From the NCBI GenBank assembly GCA_011316305.1, contig SAUG01000009.1:926774-990773 (forward strand): a DNA stretch of 64,000 nt. The letters run 5' to 3'. Position 1 is the first letter of the stretch, and each line of letters starts with the position of its first letter. The position numbers and the translations under genes were made by a program. Below, in pieces: positions 61,474 through 64,000 of the stretch. Source of the DNA: Rusavskia elegans (Eukaryota > Ascomycota > Lecanoromycetes > Teloschistales > Teloschistaceae). The notes under the pieces were generated by a model. The model saw nothing but the letters and a program-made list of their open reading frames with translations. It searched no databases and was not told where the DNA came from.

Positions 61474-63071
61474 ATGCCAAAGCCGAGTCGTCCTGCCAAA
61501 GCGAGGAACCGACCCAAGACTTGGCAGAAACCAGTTCAGATGGACCCCAGGCCCGACGTGCAGGCCAATGAGTCGGCTCACCAGGATCAAAGTTATCAGG
61601 AGAGATTTGCGGATGAATGCAGGCTGGCAATACGCGCTGACCAGCAGGAGATACACAGGTCTCAAGAGGAAACGAACTATATGCTTAAAGTCCTGGCAAG
61701 CCGACTACCACTTCCAGGCGATGCTCCTGCCAACCCCAGCAAAGCGTACGAAAAAACTCTTCGATACTTCCTACCTTCGCCGGAAGAGAAGGCAGCATTG
61801 CAAAAGATGTCTCAAAAGGACGTCTGCAACGCTTTCAGAGCCAAGGGGGGGTTTTGGAAACATATACGTTCCATAAGCCACAAACAAGAGTGCGTGGTCT
61901 TTTACATCGATTCTCCCGAGGCCGAAAAGGAAATCCGCACACGCGAGGCGGAAATCAGCGACACTCTTGGGCTGTCCCGGAATTGTAAGATAATTGATGA
62001 CAATTATCTGGTCCACGCGACGCTATTCGACTTCGACATGAAAACCTTGCCACGTCCGAACGAGCGCATCTCCGAATGGTCCGAGAGCAACGGGGTGAAG
62101 ATTGTCCAGGCAAGTTGGCGGCACCAACAGCTCATTCTGTCCTTGGACACCCTGGCAGACGCCAAAATTCTGTGTGGGAAGAAGCGTGTCTATCTCGAGG
62201 GCCAAAGGGGCAAAGTCAAGTAAGCCAGATCACTCCTACACTATTAACTGAAAGGGTCTATCTAACATACTAATCCAGGCCCATCGACCGACGCGCGATT
62301 CCTTTTTGGTGTTACAATTGCCACCGCCCGGGTCATTCCCAGCACCACTGCAGATACGAGCCGCAATGCGGCAAATGCGCCGAAAGCCACAACACGAAGG
62401 ACTGTAACAACACCTTGATGAAGAAATGCCGAAACTGCCTGCTAGGCCATGAAGCATGGTCCTTGCAGTGTCGAAATCCCGAGGTATCGAAGATGCGCGA
62501 GAAAGCTCACGAGTGGCGCCAAAAGGGACCTTCATGGGCATCCCAGGAACCTCATGGGTGGGCACCTCCGCCCCAGAAACGGTATCGGAATCCTGTTTGG
62601 CGGCGAGACCCCACACTTAACGCCTCGAAAAGCGTGAATGCTGCAAATGTCGCTAACTCCGTGTCGGATGAGAGTTGCCAAGTCACGATGACTGGCGAAG
62701 TTACAAGGGCCGACAAATGTGACGATCGCCCCAAGAAGCGCAGAGTCGGAATATACGAGGAAACTGGCCCCCCAAATGTTCCGATTCGTTACCCACGCGA
62801 TCAAGGTTCTATCCAGAAACACTCTTCTGCTTCGTCAACTCCACCCACGTCGTTCTCGAGCAACCCATCGCGATTCACTTCTGGTCCGGATGAGATGATC
62901 GGTTCGGATGCAAACAATACGAGCGGAGGCCACGCCGTGACTCAGGCACCTCAAAAGGAAACAACAGGCCCCAAGGTGGGGAAGGCTTCCAAAGGGTCAC
63001 AGCCTTTGCTTCTCGATAGTTGGATCGAGAGGGAGAATTTAAAAGACCGGCAAAACAACGCGAGTCACTGA
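61474..63071 (+). CDS. Zinc-knuckle Gag-like protein (512 aa, two exons)
   Basis: CDS is join(61474-62219, 62279-63071). The start ATG has a good context (acaccATGcc). Residues 1-75 are basic and then helix-prone. The middle (about 80-250) has no motif I can name but resembles ORF1/Gag proteins of fungal non-LTR retrotransposons in layout. Three zinc knuckles follow: C260-C263-H268-C273 (CX2CX4HX4C), C279-C282-H286-C291, and C299-C302-H306-C313 with the HxAWSxxC signature typical of LINE Gag. A low-complexity tail carries RPKKRRV (399-405), a classical nuclear-localisation motif. Function is presumably nucleic-acid binding. No endonuclease or RT follows, so this is either a lone retrotransposon ORF1 or a domesticated Gag. 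It is free of RIP although it lies 0.8 kb from the RIP block. Confidence 0.85.
62220..62278 (+). other. Intron of the Gag-like gene (59 bp)
   Basis: Donor GTAAGC, two candidate branch sites (CTAAC at 62262-62266 and ACTAAT near 62269-62274), acceptor CAG at 62276-62278. Unspliced, exon 1 ends in TAA at 62221-62223 and the zinc-knuckle frame is closed by TAA at 62271. Splicing joins them in frame (K249, then PIDRR) and puts all three knuckles on one protein. Confidence 0.9.
62727..62747 (+). other. Nuclear-localisation motif in the Gag-like protein
   Basis: Encodes RPKKRRV, residues 399-405, a monopartite basic motif of the PKKxRxV type. Confidence 0.65.
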
Positions 63072-63855
63072 GTGGGCATATCCGTGTATCTGACGACAAG
63101 ATCGCCATACAAGGTACGTGTCCTCAATGCATCACTCTGAATTCCTGGACACTACATAGACCAACGCTGACCGTGAAAGTGACCAGACGAGGGATATGAC
63201 TCCCCTTCGCAATCGCCGATCAGCCATTCGATTTAATTTTCTTCATTTCTCTCTCCCAGCATTTGGGCTTTGAAACTCAGCAGATAAAACATCTACGTAT
63301 CAAGCCCCCCAGATGGATCATAGTGGACGGAAGCTTGAGTCGTCATGGTGTCCACAGGCTGCAATTGTCTCTCGCATGCCGGATATTGTAATATCTCAAT
63401 TCATATGTTGTACCAATTGGTACCTTCAAGGATGTAAACCTTTTCGATTTCCTAATTTGTACCATCTTGCCCGTCATCAAGGCATCTCTCGGTCTGGAGC
63501 CAAGGAGGGCTGTCATAGCAAAGTAATACAAAAATGTAGACATTGTTCGTAATACAATCACACAGGCTTCCGCTTCATCTTCCCACTCCCACTTATTATT
63601 CCCACCCGCAGCTCTCCTAAACCCGCGCATGAAGCCCTATCAATAATGGACAAACGCGTTTCGTGCAGCCCTCGATTCGCACGCATCAAATCTCTCTACA
63701 TGCACACACATGCTTGCTCTACCCCAACCCAGCAACTTTCCCACTCAAACCGCAATGCATGACCTTCAATCATTGCATCCTTCGACCATCCCAACGCAAG
63801 CGCCCACGATATCTAGTGTCCCACAGGCACCTACAGCCCGCTTCCAGATGGCGCA
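63072..63855. other. Intergenic DNA with pyrimidine-rich stretches, no clear gene
   Basis: CT-rich stretches (63238-63262 and 63575-63600) and a C/A-rich leader (63690-63755) look like a fungal promoter and 5' UTR for a plus-strand gene starting near the window end. The short open frames here have no supporting motif. Confidence 0.5.
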
Positions 63856-63910
63856 ATGAATGTACCACAGAATGGCATGGCCAGTGCTCCTCGGTCGAAA
63901 GTTGAAATGG
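63856..63910 (+). CDS. Possible first exon of a gene continuing past the window; unknown product
   Basis: ATG at 63856 opens a frame MNVPQNGMASAPRSKVEMG that meets a good donor GTAAGC at 63911. Without splicing the frame continues (KQVSACRSDYEEFMEKPVG) to a stop at 63979-63981. An ATG at 63755 in another frame gives MHDLQSLHPSTIPTQAPTIS and ends at 63859. The two could be exons or frameshifted parts of one protein. I do not recognise it. Confidence 0.3.
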
Positions 63911-64000
63911 GTAAGCAAGTGTCAGCATGTAGGAGCGATTATGAGGAGTTCATGGAGAAGCCAGTTGGCATTTCTCGCTGAAGCCCGCTGAGGTACCCCC

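Noticed and set aside
61474..63071. Complete LINE element around the Gag-like gene
   Set aside because: No endonuclease or reverse transcriptase motif follows within the remaining 0.9 kb, and there is no tail or duplication around the gene.
63313..63905. Short frames of 79, 80 and 95 codons in the last 700 bases
   Set aside because: They overlap each other on both strands, with compositions typical of promoter DNA (H, C, P, S rich). Only the frame meeting a splice donor at 63911 was kept, at low confidence.

Overview
The window looks like nuclear DNA of a filamentous ascomycete (Pezizomycotina) and has two parts. About 60.7 kb is an extremely AT-rich block of transposable elements destroyed by repeat-induced point mutation (RIP). 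It is followed by about 3.3 kb of ordinary, balanced-composition DNA. The RIP call is direct: CpA and its complement TpG are almost gone and TpA is greatly enriched, while CpG, CpT and CpC survive. Old reading frames are therefore full of TAA and TAG but hardly any TGA. The genus is not determinable here; AT-isochore genomes such as those of some Dothideomycetes fit (inference).

The AT block resolves into elements nested up to four deep, most with target-site duplications (TSDs) I could pair by eye. (1) Gy1, a minus-strand Ty3/Gypsy element (1-23410, cut by the window start), was hit by hAT-1 (1917-19416, 8-bp TSD aaatcgga). hAT-1 was hit by two LTR elements, Gy5 (2632-5985) and Gy4 (8938-17586). 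(2) K5, a copy of a roughly 1-kb A-tailed family called K here, was hit by hAT-2 (24618-32486), which was then hit by K6. (3) hAT-4 (35103-60675, TSD ctcgcg[t/c]a) is about 2.26 kb of its own sequence swollen to 25.6 kb. It carries Gypsy element Gy3 (35171-39372) and copia element Cop1 (42114-60196), and Cop1 carries Gypsy element Gy2 (51135-58834), a 381-bp MITE (hAT-3) and many K copies. The right end of hAT-4 is exactly the edge of the AT block.

Family K has 16 copies or fragments in the window. Its copies share an A-rich 3' tail (one ends in a pure poly(A) run), TSDs of variable length (7-20 bp) and 5' truncations, so it behaves like a non-LTR, SINE-like retroposon. It carries a conserved palindrome next to the tail. 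I do not recognise it, and it is the best candidate for something undescribed.

The balanced segment holds one convincing intact gene, a two-exon, 512-residue zinc-knuckle Gag-like protein (61474-63071) with no reverse transcriptase beside it. A possible first exon of another gene lies at the very end. No tRNA, rRNA, CRISPR array or intact gene was found in the AT block.
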